From Vreelandella hamiltonii (lineage in GTDB: Bacteria > Pseudomonadota > Gammaproteobacteria > Pseudomonadales > Halomonadaceae), in contig NZ_BMXN01000011.1 in assembly GCF_014651775.1 (NCBI RefSeq), forward strand, positions 47,983 through 111,982: a stretch of 64,000 bases of DNA, given 5' to 3'. Shown here piece after piece: positions 19,551 through 29,049 of this stretch (position 1 is the stretch's first letter; each line of letters opens with the position of its first letter). The translations under genes were made by a program, and so were the position numbers. The notes beneath the pieces are model-generated. The model had not been told where the DNA came from, did no database searches, and was given only the letters and a program-made list of their open reading frames with translations.

Positions 19551-19928
19551 TTAACGCACCATCAGCGTCAGCGTGCCACCTTTGCCCTGAGTCGAAGAGC
19601 GGGAACGGTTGCTGCCCTTGACGATATCGACTTCCAGCCGCTCGTCATCGCTCAACAGCTTGACGGTGCCTTCCAACGTATCGCCTTCGAAGGTGAATTC
19701 TGCTGGAACCGTACCACGGGTTTCCGGATGCTCGACGGTTTCGCCGTCATGGGTAATGCGCCACTCGGCGGAGAACTCTGCGCCAGGGGAGCCGCTCATG
19801 GTGATGTGGATCTGGGTCATATCCTGCTCCTGTGCGGCCAACCCTGCCAAGGGCGAGCCAAGGGTGAGAACGGCGGTGAATAGCGCGCCGTAAAAGCGTG
19901 AAGCGTGATAAACCGGCCGTCGTATCAT
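19551..19928 (-). CDS. Small secreted beta-rich protein of unknown function
   Basis: A 125-residue protein with a Sec signal peptide (cleavage probably after GLAA, about residue 31). The mature part of about 94 residues has alternating strand-like segments (TQIHITMSG, EFSAEWRITHDGE, AEFTFEGDTLEGTVKLL, RLEVDIVKG, GTLTLMVR) that suggest a small beta sandwich. It has no cysteine. A GAGGT ribosome-binding site precedes ATG 19928. It converges on csgA and lies downstream of hemL. Size, export and position recall the curli inhibitors CsgC/CsgH, but I see no convincing sequence match (CsgC has a CxC motif), and similar small exported proteins occur without curli. Function unknown. Confidence 0.7.
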   Translation of the reverse strand: MIRRPVYHASRFYGALFTAVLTLGSPLAGLAAQEQDMTQIHITMSGSPGAEFSAEWRITHDGETVEHPETRGTVPAEFTFEGDTLEGTVKLLSDDERLEVDIVKGSNRSRSSTQGKGGTLTLMVR

Positions 19929-19948
19929 GGTGAGCTACCTCGGTAACC

Positions 19949-19979
19949 ACAAGGGCCGCTCATGTTGAGCGGCCCTTGT
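19949..19979 (-). terminator. Hairpin between hemL and the small secreted protein gene
   Basis: A 14-bp perfect stem (19949-19962 with 19966-19979) with a 3-base loop lies 36 bases after the hemL stop. There is no clear T run on the minus strand, so it may only partly terminate. Confidence 0.6.
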
Positions 19980-20014
19980 AGTGTAGCAGTCGACATACCC
20001 CCCGTTACTGAATA

Positions 20015-21295
20015 CTACATGACGGCAAAGGCTTTTTCGGCGGCATCCAGCGTGAGCTGGATATCTTCTGGGGTATGGGCGCTGGACATGAAGCCCGCTT
20101 CGTAGGCAGACGGTGCAAGATAGACGCCATGGTCTAGCATCGCACCAAAGAAGCGGCGGAAAGCATCCGGGTTGCACGCCGTGGCCTGAGCGAAATTATC
20201 GACCCGAGATTGCGAAGTGAAGAAAACGCCGAACATTCCCCCCGCCGACTGGGTCAACATGGGTACCCGCGCGGCGTTGGCACGCTCCTGCAGGCCGTTG
20301 CACAGGGTTTGCACACGCTGGGTAAGAGCATCATGGAAACCCGGCACCTGCAGCTTGGTCAGCAGCGCGACGCCTGCGGCCATGGCCAGCGGGTTACCCG
20401 ACAAGGTGCCTGCCTGATACACCGGGCCAAGCGGCGAGATGTTCTGCATGATGTCACGCTTGCCACCGAACGCCCCGACCGGCATGCCCCCGCCCACGAT
20501 CTTGCCCAAGCAGGTGAGGTCAGGCGTGATGCCGTAATAGGCCTGGGCCCCGCCCAGGGCCACACGGAAGCCGGTCATCACTTCATCAAAAATCAGCAGG
20601 CTACCGTACTGGTCGCACACACGGCGCAGGGTTTCCAGGAAACCAGGCTGGGGTGGGATACAGTTCATGTTGCCCGCCACCGGCTCGACAATGATGCAGG
20701 CAATCTGCTCACCGATCTCGGCAAAGCACGCTTCCACGCCTTCCGGGTCATTATAAGAGAGCGTGATGGTGTGCTCGGCAAGCGCAGCAGGCACACCGGG
20801 CGAGCTGGGCTCACCGTGGGTCAGCGCACCAGAGCCTGCCTTGACCAGCAACGAATCCGAGTGGCCATGGTAGTTGCCTTCGAACTTGACGATCTTGTCT
20901 CTTCCCGTAGTGCCCCGCGCCAGCCGGATGGCCGACATGGTCGCCTCGGTACCGGAACTGGTCATGCGGACCATCTCCATGGACGGAATCATCTCGCAGA
21001 TCAGGTCCGCCATGGTGGTCTCTACTGCCGTAGGCGTGCCAAAGGAGAGCCCATTATCCAGGCGCGCCCGCACGGCGGCGAGCACGTCCTGGTCGGCATG
21101 ACCGGTAATCATCGGCCCCCAGGAACCGATATAGTCGATGTAACGATTGCCCTCGACGTCGAACAGGTAGGCCCCCTGGGCGCGCTCCATGAACACCGGG
21201 GGACGATGCAAGCCTTTGAAGGCGCGCACCGGCGAGTTCACGCCACCGGGAATATGGCGACTGGCCAGATCAAATAATTCTGCAGATGTGGTCAT
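20015..21295 (-). CDS. hemL: Glutamate-1-semialdehyde 2,1-aminomutase
   Basis: PLP-dependent aminomutase of 426 residues that makes 5-aminolevulinate, the last step of the C5 route to heme. Visible motifs are [13 protein letters not shown] at the N terminus, [16 protein letters not shown], the [11 protein letters not shown] segment, and the PLP lysine in [18 protein letters not shown] start at ATG 21295 (MTTSAELF), which gives the standard length; the frame is open further upstream, but that sequence is unlike the family. It follows thiD on the same strand after 37 bases; the neighbouring hemJ makes this a heme/thiamine gene cluster. Confidence 0.96.
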   Translation of the reverse strand: MTTSAELFDLASRHIPGGVNSPVRAFKGLHRPPVFMERAQGAYLFDVEGNRYIDYIGSWGPMITGHADQDVLAAVRARLDNGLSFGTPTAVETTMADLICEMIPSMEMVRMTSSGTEATMSAIRLARGTTGRDKIVKFEGNYHGHSDSLLVKAGSGALTHGEPSSPGVPAALAEHTITLSYNDPEGVEACFAEIGEQIACIIVEPVAGNMNCIPPQPGFLETLRRVCDQYGSLLIFDEVMTGFRVALGGAQAYYGITPDLTCLGKIVGGGMPVGAFGGKRDIMQNISPLGPVYQAGTLSGNPLAMAAGVALLTKLQVPGFHDALTQRVQTLCNGLQERANAARVPMLTQSAGGMFGVFFTSQSRVDNFAQATACNPDAFRRFFGAMLDHGVYLAPSAYEAGFMSSAHTPEDIQLTLDAAEKAFAVM

Positions 21296-21332
21296 GGCAT
21301 CCTCTATAGCAATAGCTGACGGACAATAAAAA

Positions 21333-22145
21333 TCAAAAGCGTGCAGGGCGTGATAGACGTTGAGGCAAACACTGCCCGCTGGGCGGCTGATAGCCGTGTG
21401 ACAAACTCTCCCAGGTAAAGTGCTGTGCCTGTTCGCAAGCCGTAGGTAAGCGCTCACCTACGGCTAAACGAGCGGCCAGGGCGGAAGCCAGCGTACATCC
21501 GGACCCGTGAAATACTTCCGGCAGCCTGGGCCACTGCCACTGGCGAGTGGTATCGGGCGAATGCAGTGTGTTGACCACCTGCTGCCCGCTGCCGGGCAGA
21601 GGCTCATCCGTGGCGGTGACCAGTACCGCCTGGCACCCGCGCGACAACAACGAAACAGCGCGGGCCGTATCATCGAACGGTGCGTCGATCTCAGGCGTGA
21701 GCGCGATCAGTTCATGACGGTTGGGCGTCAGGATATCCACAAGGGGAAGCAGACGGTCACTATAAAGCTTCTGCAAACGGGGTGTGGATAACTCAGTGCC
21801 GCCGCCCGCTTTCAAGACGGGGTCTGCCACCACCGGTACACCCGGAAAACGCCGCACGATCTGCTCGACCGCACGCAAGGTCGCTTCGTCCGCCAGCAAG
21901 CCCAGCTTGATGGCGGCAATCTGCATGTCGACCAGCGCTTCTGCCATTTGCCGCATGGCAGCTGCATCGGCTGGTAATACCGTGGTGACATTATGGCAGT
22001 TCTGCACGGTCAGGGCGGTGGGAATGGTCACTGCCCAGCCACCACACGCGGCGATGGCTTCGCTATCGGCGACCAGTCCAGCGCCGCCGGTAGGATCATG
22101 GCCTGCCAATACCAGTACAACGGGAGGAAGTGGTTGGCGCATCAA
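21333..22145 (-). CDS. thiD: Hydroxymethylpyrimidine/phosphomethylpyrimidine kinase
   Basis: Ribokinase-fold kinase of 270 residues that phosphorylates HMP and HMP-P in thiamine synthesis. The N-terminal substrate loop is [11 protein letters not shown], the variant found next to hemL in Pseudomonas, where many ThiD proteins have AGSDSGGGAG. The anion-hole motif is [16 protein letters not shown] near the C terminus. It overlaps hemJ by 4 bases and precedes hemL. Pseudomonas has thiE between thiD and hemL; it is missing here. A perfect DnaA 9-mer (TGTGGATAA) occurs by chance or otherwise at 21783-21791. No TPP riboswitch is visible. Confidence 0.92.
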   Translation of the reverse strand: MMRQPLPPVVLVLAGHDPTGGAGLVADSEAIAACGGWAVTIPTALTVQNCHNVTTVLPADAAAMRQMAEALVDMQIAAIKLGLLADEATLRAVEQIVRRFPGVPVVADPVLKAGGGTELSTPRLQKLYSDRLLPLVDILTPNRHELIALTPEIDAPFDDTARAVSLLSRGCQAVLVTATDEPLPGSGQQVVNTLHSPDTTRQWQWPRLPEVFHGSGCTLASALAARLAVGERLPTACEQAQHFTWESLSHGYQPPSGQCLPQRLSRPARF

Positions 22146-22573
22146 AAGGGTTTCACTACCGCCAGAAGAATGATGGCGATCAGGGCCACGACAGGGGCCT
22201 CATTGAACCAGCGGAAGAACACGTGGCTCTTGGTGCAGCGATCCTGAGCCAACTGCTTCAAATAGATCAGACATACGTGGTGATAGGCCACCAGCAATAC
22301 TACCAGCGTCAGCTTCACGTGCATCCAGCCCTGAGTGAACCAGGCAGGTACCAGGTAAAGCAGCCAGCCGCCAAACAGCAGCACGACGATCATGGAGGGC
22401 GTCATGATGCCGCGATAAAGCTTGCGCTCCATGGTCTTGAAGTAGTCGATGGCCTGGACATCCCCCTTGTCGCGCGCCATCGCGTGGTACACGTATAGCC
22501 GTGGCAGATAGAACAGTGCAGCAAACCAGGTCACAACGGCCATCAGGTGAATGGCCTTTATCCACTCGTACAT
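22142..22573 (-). CDS. hemJ: Protoporphyrinogen oxidase HemJ
   Basis: Integral membrane protein of 143 residues that oxidises protoporphyrinogen IX in the penultimate heme step. Four hydrophobic helices are visible. The conserved His is in IKAIHLMAVVTWFAALFYLPRLYVYH near the N terminus (runs shortened: IKAIHLMAVVTWFAALFYLP), and YHHVCLIYLKQLA is typical. The 4-base overlap with thiD suggests co-translation. Together with hemL and hemW the window contains three separate heme functions. Confidence 0.92.
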   Translation of the reverse strand: MYEWIKAIHLMAVVTWFAALFYLPRLYVYHAMARDKGDVQAIDYFKTMERKLYRGIMTPSMIVVLLFGGWLLYLVPAWFTQGWMHVKLTLVVLLVAYHHVCLIYLKQLAQDRCTKSHVFFRWFNEAPVVALIAIILLAVVKPF

Positions 22574-22595
22574 GGTCTCTCCTTAATAGGTGCGC

Positions 22596-24401
22596 TCATT
22601 GCGAAACAGTGGGGTCACGGGGGTCAGAATGACGTGTATCGGTATAGTGGTAATAGCGCTCGATGGCGCCGCGAGTAATGATACCTGAAATTCGCTGCTG
22701 CTTTGGTCGGTAGCCATGAATCACGTAGAGCGCATCCAGCGTATTGTCCTGCAGCTTGAGGAAGGCTTCCGACAGGGTGGACTGCAAACCGATGGGGGCC
22801 ATTTCCAGCCGCTGCCCGGGAATTTCCAACAGGTCGATCAACTCCTCCTCTTGCGCGGCTCCCTCTTTCAAGGCTTCGTCATGCTCCAGCAACCAGCGGG
22901 CCAGCTCTGCCGCTTTCAAGCCCAATACCGGCTTGTCGTCGCTGGATCGTTCGATCACCAGCCAGGTAGGGTTGGTCTCCAGCCGCTGGCGGGCCTGCTC
23001 GAGGGTGATCATGCGCTCGGTACGCACCAGAGAGCGCTCCATGACCGCAGGCACCGACACTCTGGAAAGCGCCTGCATCAACGGCTGCTGCAAGGGGTGC
23101 ATGCCATACCGCACCGAACTGACGAAAAACCCTTCACAGCCCGTCAACTGTCGCGAGGTCAGGCAAGCCACCACCACCGCCAGCATGCCAGGCAACATCA
23201 TGTGGGGAGTGTGGGTCAACTCCAGCAGTGCCATCAAGGCCGCCAGCGGAGCCTGCAGCACGGCGCCCATCATGGCGGCCATCCCCAGCATGGCATAAAT
23301 CCCGGGATCTGCCGCCTTGTCGGGCCATAGCCAGCCACCCAGCATGCCTGCCAGTGCGCCGGTGGCTGCACCCGACACCAGCACGGGGCCGATGATACCG
23401 ATCGGCACTCCGCCCGCCACGGTCAGGGCCGTGATCAGCAGTTTGCCGATCATCAGCGCCAGCAATACGCTAACGGTCAGTTGGTTATTCAGCGCCGCGG
23501 CCAGGCTATCGTAGCCAATGCCCTGTATTTCAGGAAACCACCACGCCAGTGCTCCCGTGGCCACTCCAACGCTGCCCAGCCTCAGCCATAACGGCAGCCC
23601 TCCCAGGAAGGCATGGCGTGCCAGATGAATGAATACGCCAGCCATCAGGCCAATCACTAGCCCCGTCACCACTATCCAGGGCAAATTCATCAGCGAGCCA
23701 AGCGCTACTTCAGGGATGCGGAAGGCTGGCTCGTTTCCGTACGCCAGCTGAGCCACCAGCGCACCCATGGTGGAAGCCAGGATCACCGGCATAAAGCTCA
23801 TCAGGGTGTACTCCATCATGACCACTTCCATGGCAAAGATGACCCCCGCGATGGGCGTATTGAAAGAGGCAGAAATACCCGCCGCCGTTCCACAGGCCAC
23901 CAGCACACGCAGGCTGTTGTGCGGCAGCCGCAGCCGCATCCCCAGGCCACTGGAAGCCGCCGCCCCCAGATGAATCGCCGGTCCTTCACGGCCAGCAGAG
24001 AGACCGCCCAACACCGATACCACCCCGACCCACCACTGGTTGAGCCAGTTACGCAGTGGAAAACGCCCCTGATGGTAGGTCAGGCGCTCGATGACATGGC
24101 CGACGCCCAGCTTGCGTGCGGTGGCCTTCTGACGATACAGCAGCACACCGATGACGCTCACGGCCAGCAGGGGCAGCAGCACTCTGACCCACGGGGGCAG
24201 CGCTTCGAAGCCTTCCGGGTTACCGTCCGGCATGTACAGCGCGGCTCCCGCCTCCAGCAGCAGCCTGAATGCCACCATGACGGCCCCGGTCATGACACCG
24301 GACACCAGGCCCAGCACACACAGTTGCGGCAAGGCATCCACATTGGCCAGCTGGCGACGAAAACCCTCTAAGGTGAAATCTGACCGCGAAAAACCTGCCA
24401 C
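22596..24401 (-). CDS. ClC-family chloride channel/transporter with C-terminal CBS pair
   Basis: Membrane protein of 601 residues. The N-terminal two thirds form the ClC fold with about ten hydrophobic segments. The selectivity motif GREGPAIHLG contains the gating Glu (equivalent to Glu148 of E. coli ClcA), FNTPIAGVIFAMEVV contains a Glu near the proton-Glu position, and GGVPIGIIGPVLVSGA matches the G-x-F/I-x-P loop. The C-terminal 150 residues look like two CBS domains, absent in E. coli ClcA. In a halophile it may move chloride for osmotic or pH balance; whether it is a channel or an exchanger cannot be told. It follows hemJ by 22 bases in reverse order and is divergent from argC. Confidence 0.88.
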   Translation of the reverse strand: MAGFSRSDFTLEGFRRQLANVDALPQLCVLGLVSGVMTGAVMVAFRLLLEAGAALYMPDGNPEGFEALPPWVRVLLPLLAVSVIGVLLYRQKATARKLGVGHVIERLTYHQGRFPLRNWLNQWWVGVVSVLGGLSAGREGPAIHLGAAASSGLGMRLRLPHNSLRVLVACGTAAGISASFNTPIAGVIFAMEVVMMEYTLMSFMPVILASTMGALVAQLAYGNEPAFRIPEVALGSLMNLPWIVVTGLVIGLMAGVFIHLARHAFLGGLPLWLRLGSVGVATGALAWWFPEIQGIGYDSLAAALNNQLTVSVLLALMIGKLLITALTVAGGVPIGIIGPVLVSGAATGALAGMLGGWLWPDKAADPGIYAMLGMAAMMGAVLQAPLAALMALLELTHTPHMMLPGMLAVVVACLTSRQLTGCEGFFVSSVRYGMHPLQQPLMQALSRVSVPAVMERSLVRTERMITLEQARQRLETNPTWLVIERSSDDKPVLGLKAAELARWLLEHDEALKEGAAQEEELIDLLEIPGQRLEMAPIGLQSTLSEAFLKLQDNTLDALYVIHGYRPKQQRISGIITRGAIERYYHYTDTRHSDPRDPTVSQ

Positions 24402-24564
24402 AACGCTCGTCCTTGGTTGGGTAGAGTGGGTCTACGACACGCAGTGCTCTTATGCGCCTGCTCTCTTGTGTATCATAGCTGGAGACACATCAACAGCCTC
24501 GCAAAACTTGCTAGGCTGCTAATTACCGCTGCCAGGACTGTGCAGAAGGCGCAAGGAGTGATCT

Positions 24565-25599
24565 GTGATAAACGTTGGCATTGTAGGCGGCACTGGCTAC
24601 ACCGGTGTTGAACTTCTGAGGCTGCTGGCCCAGCACCCCGAGGTAAATGTTCAAGCAATAACGTCGCGCTCGGAAGCAGGCGTCAAGATCTGTGACATGT
24701 ACCCCAACCTGCGAGGCCACTACGATACCCTGACCTTCAGTGAGCCCGATGCCAAGGCCCTGGGGGCCATGGACGCCGTCTTTTTTGCCACCCCTCATGG
24801 CGTGGCCCATGCGCTGGCAGGCGAGCTATTGGCCAACGGAACCCGCGTCATCGACCTGTCGGCCGACTTTCGACTGCGCGATGCCGACGAGTGGAGCCGC
24901 TGGTACGACCAGCCCCACGGCGCCCCTGAACTGTTGAAAGAGGCGGTCTACGGCCTGCCGGAAATGCATCGTGAAAAGATCAAGACCGCGCGTCTGATCG
25001 CGGTACCCGGCTGCTACCCCACCGCCGTTCAGCTGGGTTACCTGCCGCTGCTGGAAGCGGGCCTGATCGACCCGAATCAGCTGATTGCCGACTGCAAGTC
25101 CGGGGTCACCGGCGCTGGGCGTGGTGCCAAGGTCGCCTCGCTGTTGGCCGAAGCCAGCGAGTCCATGAAAGCCTACGGTGCAGGCGGCCATCGCCATCTG
25201 CCGGAAATTCGTCAGGGCCTGGGCGACATGCAGCCAGACACCGTGGGATTGACCTTCGTCCCCCACCTGACTCCCATGATCCGCGGTATCCACGCCACGC
25301 TCTACAGCACCCTCAGCACCGAGCCAGGCGACTTGCAGGCACTGTTCGAAAAACGCTTTGCCGATGAGCCGTTCGTGGACGTCATGCCCGCCGGCAGCCA
25401 CCCGGAAACCCGCAGCGTAAAAGGCAACAATACCTGCCGCATCGCCGTGCATCGTCCGGGCAACGGCAATACGGTGGTGGTACTTTCCGTCATCGACAAC
25501 CTGGTCAAGGGTGCCTCCGGCCAGGCCATCCAGAACCTGAACTTGATGTTTGGCTTCGATGAGCAGATGGGCCTCAACGCCCCCGCTCTGATGCCTTGA
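24565..25599 (+). CDS. argC: N-acetyl-gamma-glutamyl-phosphate reductase
   Basis: NADPH-dependent reductase of 344 residues for the third step of arginine synthesis. The Rossmann motif [19 protein letters not shown] starts right at the N terminus. The catalytic Cys is in [12 protein letters not shown], and HRHLPEI carries the conserved His region. The start is GTG 24565, preceded by AAGGAG at 24553-24558, a strong site with proper spacing. It is divergent from the ClC gene and is followed by erpA after about 100 bases, as in Pseudomonas, where argC and erpA are also neighbours. Confidence 0.96.
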   Translation: MINVGIVGGTGYTGVELLRLLAQHPEVNVQAITSRSEAGVKICDMYPNLRGHYDTLTFSEPDAKALGAMDAVFFATPHGVAHALAGELLANGTRVIDLSADFRLRDADEWSRWYDQPHGAPELLKEAVYGLPEMHREKIKTARLIAVPGCYPTAVQLGYLPLLEAGLIDPNQLIADCKSGVTGAGRGAKVASLLAEASESMKAYGAGGHRHLPEIRQGLGDMQPDTVGLTFVPHLTPMIRGIHATLYSTLSTEPGDLQALFEKRFADEPFVDVMPAGSHPETRSVKGNNTCRIAVHRPGNGNTVVVLSVIDNLVKGASGQAIQNLNLMFGFDEQMGLNAPALMP

Positions 25600-25605
25600 G
25601 CCGCA

Positions 25606-25645
25606 GTAATTCCCGGCAATAGTTGACCATTTTGCTGGGAATTAC
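25606..25645. other. Inverted repeat between argC and erpA
   Basis: A 14-bp near-perfect inverted repeat (25606-25619 with 25632-25645) lies just after the argC stop. There is no T run, so it may be a weak terminator or a regulatory site for erpA. Confidence 0.45.
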
Positions 25646-25697
25646 CCATAATCCCCCCATGCCGTCTATTCGTTCCTAAAGCTCGCGGGAGGTACCC

Positions 25698-26051
25698 ATG
25701 AGCGGTGCAGAAGCTTTTGTTCCAACCCCTTTAATGCTGTCCGACAGTGCACGCCAGCGCATCAAGGCACTCATGGCCGAAGAGCACAATCCAGCCCTCA
25801 AGCTGCGTGTCTATGTCACCGGTGGTGGCTGTTCCGGCTTTCAGTATGGTTTTGACTTTGCCGACAACGTGGCAGAGGACGACACCCTGATCGAATTCGG
25901 AGATGCCACGCTGGTGGTAGACCCCCTCTCCTACCAATACCTGGTCGGCTCTACCGTGGACTACGAAGAGGGCCTGGCAGGGGCGCGTTTTCGCGTGCAA
26001 AACCCTAATGCCACCACCACCTGCGGCTGTGGTGCCTCGTTCATGGTATGA
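25698..26051 (+). CDS. erpA: Iron-sulfur cluster insertion protein ErpA
   Basis: A-type Fe-S carrier of 117 residues that delivers 4Fe-4S clusters to apoproteins, including isoprenoid-synthesis enzymes and probably radical SAM proteins such as HemW. The three conserved cysteines are in [11 protein letters not shown] and the C-terminal CGCGASF. The [10 protein letters not shown] start and length fit ErpA better than IscA. A GGGAGG-like site lies upstream of ATG 25698. I do not see a clear IscR box in the upstream 98 bases. Confidence 0.95.
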   Translation: MSGAEAFVPTPLMLSDSARQRIKALMAEEHNPALKLRVYVTGGGCSGFQYGFDFADNVAEDDTLIEFGDATLVVDPLSYQYLVGSTVDYEEGLAGARFRVQNPNATTTCGCGASFMV

Positions 26052-26200
26052 CCAGCGTTGGTCGCAACGACTTCCCCATGACTTGACGCCTTGGCGGTTT
26101 CTCGCCAAGGTAAAAAGGTCAATAACGGTTCATCGACCGGTTTATAAGAAGAAACACGCTATAAACGGTGACGGAAACCACATAAAACTCGGGGAAACTA

Positions 26201-26968
26201 ATGAAACACTTTTTTACCACCTCCGCTATCGCCACTGCCGTTGCACTGGGCTTGGGCAGTACCACTGCGTTTGCTGACACACCCACGGTCAATGTGGTGA
26301 CTGACCCAAGCTTTGTGCCCTTCGAGATGCTCGACCCCGAAACCGGTGAAATGATCGGCTTCGACATGGACATCATCAACGAAATCGCCGAACGGGCTGG
26401 CTTCGACGTCAATCTCACCACCATGGAGTTCGCGGGCATCATTCCGGCCGTCCAGACCGGCAGCCAGGAAATTGCCATTGCCGGTGTGACCATCACCGAA
26501 GAGCGTGCGCAGATCGTCGACTTCTCTGACCCCTACTACGACTCGGGCCTGCAGATCATCGTGCGTGCCGACAACGATGACGTAGAGTCCATCGAAGACC
26601 TGGCCGGGCTCTCCATCGCCACGCGCATCGGCTCCACCAGCTACGACTTCCTGCAAGAACAGCTGGGCGACGACGCCGATATCACTCCCTATCCAGGCAA
26701 TAGCGACATGTACATGGCCCTGCTGGGGCGTAACGTCGATGCCGCGTTCTACGATGCCCCCAACGTTGCCTACTTCTCGCAAACACGCGGTGAAGGTCGC
26801 ACCAAGGTCGTCGGCCCCCTGTACGAAGGCCAGCAGTACGGCATCGTTTTCCACAAGGGTAGCCAGTGGGTAGAACCCGCCAATGAAGCACTCGCGGCCA
26901 TGCGTGAAGACGGCACCTACGACGAGATTTACCAGAAGTGGTTTGGTGAGTCCTCCGACGAAGAGTAA
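26201..26968 (+). CDS. Polar amino-acid ABC transporter substrate-binding protein
   Basis: Periplasmic family 3 solute-binding protein of 255 residues with a signal peptide (cleavage near TTAFA, residue 25). Features are [21 protein letters not shown], the [19 protein letters not shown] motif and the C-terminal IYQKWFGE, all typical of GlnH/ArtJ-type proteins. It is strongly acidic, as expected for a halophile's exported proteins. The ligand is probably a polar amino acid such as glutamine or arginine and cannot be fixed from sequence. It is the first gene of a three-gene ABC unit; a hairpin separates it from the permease. Confidence 0.93.
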   Translation: MKHFFTTSAIATAVALGLGSTTAFADTPTVNVVTDPSFVPFEMLDPETGEMIGFDMDIINEIAERAGFDVNLTTMEFAGIIPAVQTGSQEIAIAGVTITEERAQIVDFSDPYYDSGLQIIVRADNDDVESIEDLAGLSIATRIGSTSYDFLQEQLGDDADITPYPGNSDMYMALLGRNVDAAFYDAPNVAYFSQTRGEGRTKVVGPLYEGQQYGIVFHKGSQWVEPANEALAAMREDGTYDEIYQKWFGESSDEE

Positions 26969-27003
26969 GCACTGTCTGAGGTAAGTGCGTTATCTCGCGT
27001 TTA

Positions 27004-27033
27004 CAGGGCCGGGCGGCCTAGCCCCCGGCCCTG
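27004..27033 (+). other. Intercistronic hairpin between binding-protein and permease genes
   Basis: A 10-bp GC-rich stem (27004-27013 with 27024-27033) in the 98-base gap. Such hairpins commonly protect upstream mRNA or reduce read-through, giving more binding protein than permease. That role is inferred. Confidence 0.6.
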
Positions 27034-27066
27034 AATCATTGTGTGGTGCTGTTCTGGAGACGTCAC

Positions 27067-27738
27067 GTGGAAGTCACTTTTCAATTCGACTGGGCGGCCG
27101 CTTTCCGCTCGATTCCCTACTTGTTACCCGGTATTCCGTGGACACTGCTGATCTCGTTCGGCGGCCTGGCCATTGGCTTTTTCATCGGCATCTTCTTTGG
27201 CCTGCTGCGCATCAGCCGCACGCGCTGGCTGCGCTGGCCAGCCATCCTGTATGTCGAAGTCTTTCGCGGTACGCCCATCCTGGTGCAGGTGCTGTTCATT
27301 TTCTACGGCCTGCCCCAACTGCTGGGTGGCCCCATCAATGCGCTGGTGGCCGGCATTGCCGCCATTGCCGTCAATTCGGGGGCCTATATCTCCGAAATCG
27401 TACGCGGAGGCGTGCAGTCGATCGAACGCGGGCAACGCGAAGCGTCGCTGTCGCTGGGGCTCTCCCGAGCGCAGTCGTTTCGTTACGTCATCTGGCCTCA
27501 AGCCTTCCGCCGCATGATCCCCCCGCTGGGCAACCAGGGCATCATCAGCATCAAGGACACCTCGCTGTTTTCCGTCATCGGGGTGGGCGAGCTGGTGCGC
27601 CAAGGGCAGATCTACATTGCCACCACCTTCACGGCGCTGGAAGTCTATTTCATGGTCGCCCTGATGTACCTGGCCATTACCTGGACCCTCTCTATCATCC
27701 TGCGCCAGTTGGAACGGCGCGGCGTCGTTGGCCAATAA
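27067..27738 (+). CDS. Polar amino-acid ABC transporter permease
   Basis: Inner-membrane permease of 223 residues in the HisM/GlnP family with about five hydrophobic helices. The EAA loop that docks on the ATPase is [46 protein letters not shown] is a family hallmark (its core is [18 protein letters not shown]). I chose GTG 27067, preceded by GGAGA, over a GTG at 27043. It overlaps no gene; the ATPase starts 10 bases downstream. Only one permease gene is present, so the transporter probably uses a homodimer. Confidence 0.92.
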   Translation: MEVTFQFDWAAAFRSIPYLLPGIPWTLLISFGGLAIGFFIGIFFGLLRISRTRWLRWPAILYVEVFRGTPILVQVLFIFYGLPQLLGGPINALVAGIAAIAVNSGAYISEIVRGGVQSIERGQREASLSLGLSRAQSFRYVIWPQAFRRMIPPLGNQGIISIKDTSLFSVIGVGELVRQGQIYIATTFTALEVYFMVALMYLAITWTLSIILRQLERRGVVGQ

Positions 27739-27748
27739 GGAGCGCACA

Positions 27749-28507
27749 ATGACTTCGACCTCATCGCCCATTGTGCAAATGCAGAAGCTCAACAAGCACT
27801 TTGGCAGCCTGCATGTGCTCAAGAACATCGATCTGGAAATCGTCCCCGGAGAAGTCGTCGTCGTGATCGGCGCCAGCGGCTCCGGTAAATCCACGCTGAT
27901 CCGCTGCATCAACGGGCTGGAAGAGTTTCAGTCCGGCAGCCTCGATGTCGATGGCAATACGCTGCTGCCGGATGGCAAAAGCAGCAAGGCCCTGCAAACC
28001 ATCCGCACCGAAGTCGGCATGGTGTTCCAGCAGTTCAACCTCTTCCCTCATCTGAGCGTCATCGACAACATTACCCTGGCCCCCATGAAAGTGCGTGGCT
28101 GGAGCCGTTCGGATGCCGAAGAGACGGCTCAGCGGCTGTTGGAACGCGTCGGCATTGCCGATCAGGCACAGAAGTACCCCAGCCAGCTCTCTGGAGGGCA
28201 GCAGCAGCGGGTTGCACTGGCGCGTGCGCTGGCCATGGAACCCCGGCTCATGCTCTTCGACGAGCCCACCTCGGCGCTAGACCCGGAGATGATCGGTGAA
28301 GTGCTGGACGCCATGCGTGAGCTGGCCAAGGAAGGCATGACCATGGTTATCGTGACCCATGAAATGGGCTTTGCACGGGAAGTAGCCGACCGCGTCATCT
28401 TCATTCACAAAGGGGAAATCACCGAGCAAGGGCCACCGGAACAGCTGTTCGACGCACCTCGGCACGAACGCACCCAGTCCTTCTTGGCGCGCGTATTGAA
28501 ACACTAG
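27749..28507 (+). CDS. Polar amino-acid ABC transporter ATP-binding protein
   Basis: ABC ATPase of 252 residues of the GlnQ/HisP type that powers the preceding permease. Walker A is [18 protein letters not shown], the signature is [15 protein letters not shown], Walker B is [15 protein letters not shown], and the switch His is in [11 protein letters not shown] 27749 is used because AAGGAG lies 8 bases upstream; this site overlaps the end of the permease gene. A terminator follows the stop, closing the operon. Confidence 0.96.
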   Translation: MTSTSSPIVQMQKLNKHFGSLHVLKNIDLEIVPGEVVVVIGASGSGKSTLIRCINGLEEFQSGSLDVDGNTLLPDGKSSKALQTIRTEVGMVFQQFNLFPHLSVIDNITLAPMKVRGWSRSDAEETAQRLLERVGIADQAQKYPSQLSGGQQQRVALARALAMEPRLMLFDEPTSALDPEMIGEVLDAMRELAKEGMTMVIVTHEMGFAREVADRVIFIHKGEITEQGPPEQLFDAPRHERTQSFLARVLKH

Positions 28508-28533
28508 CAGCCCATCAGGGCACCTCAGAGACC

Positions 28534-28562
28534 GGCCTGTCCTTGCGACAGGCCTTTTTTTT
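28534..28562 (+). terminator. Terminator of the amino-acid ABC operon
   Basis: An 8-bp perfect stem (28534-28541 with 28547-28554), 5-base loop and a run of eight T. It lies 26 bases after the ATPase stop and borders the DnaA-box-rich region. Confidence 0.92.
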
Positions 28563-29049
28563 GCCTGTGGATAATATTTTTTCCTCGGCGGTCACTATCT
28601 GGCTAACACCCGCGCCATGGGCATCTTTCAACGCATATGATGGTCACCAGATCACTTGTTCACAGGTGCGGTAACAAGCGCGGTAGCCAGCGGTGGATAA
28701 GCCGTCGTTAACCTGGCCTGTGGGTAAGTAAGCTTTTCATCCACAGCTCCGTCACCGCTTCTACGCAGGCACTCCGCCGGTTCGCCACTACTTGGTCAAC
28801 AATACAAAATAATGATTCATATAGGAAAAAATCATTTATCAACAGATTTTGTCCACACCATTAGTAACTACATTTACAGAACTTCTCTTATATATTTTTA
28901 TTTTGTTATTAATTTATAAAACCACTGATAGCAGGGGTGTGGAAAAACCTGACGGTTACCCACAGGAGGTTTATACTGGCGGGCTTATTCCAACAGCGGT
29001 GATCCGCTGACCACATCATCCGTGCCTTGGGCACAAGACGAGGTGTCTC
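28563..29049. other. oriC: Candidate chromosomal replication origin upstream of mnmG
   Basis: A gene-free gap of about 490 bp. DnaA-box 9-mers: perfect TGTGGATAA at 28566-28574; one-mismatch or relaxed forms at 28656-28664 (TTGTTCACA), 28692-28700 (GGTGGATAA), 28719-28727 (TGTGGGTAA), 28737-28745 (TCATCCACA), 28836-28844 (TTATCAACA), 28849-28857 (TTGTCCACA), 28938-28946 (TGTGGAAAA) and 28956-28964 (TTACCCACA). Between about 28796 and 28925 the sequence is very AT-rich and could unwind. The same position, beside mnmG (gidA), is oriC in E. coli. Only two GATC sites are seen, so Dam/SeqA control is unlikely. The mnmG promoter must also lie here. Confidence 0.72.

Noticed and set aside
20015..21457. 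Longer hemL with a 54-residue N-terminal extension
   Set aside because: The extension runs back over the end of thiD, is unlike any aminomutase, and the ATG at 21295 gives the standard length.
21333..22145. TPP riboswitch ahead of thiD
   Set aside because: The gene overlaps hemJ by 4 bases and no THI-box-like sequence is seen upstream.
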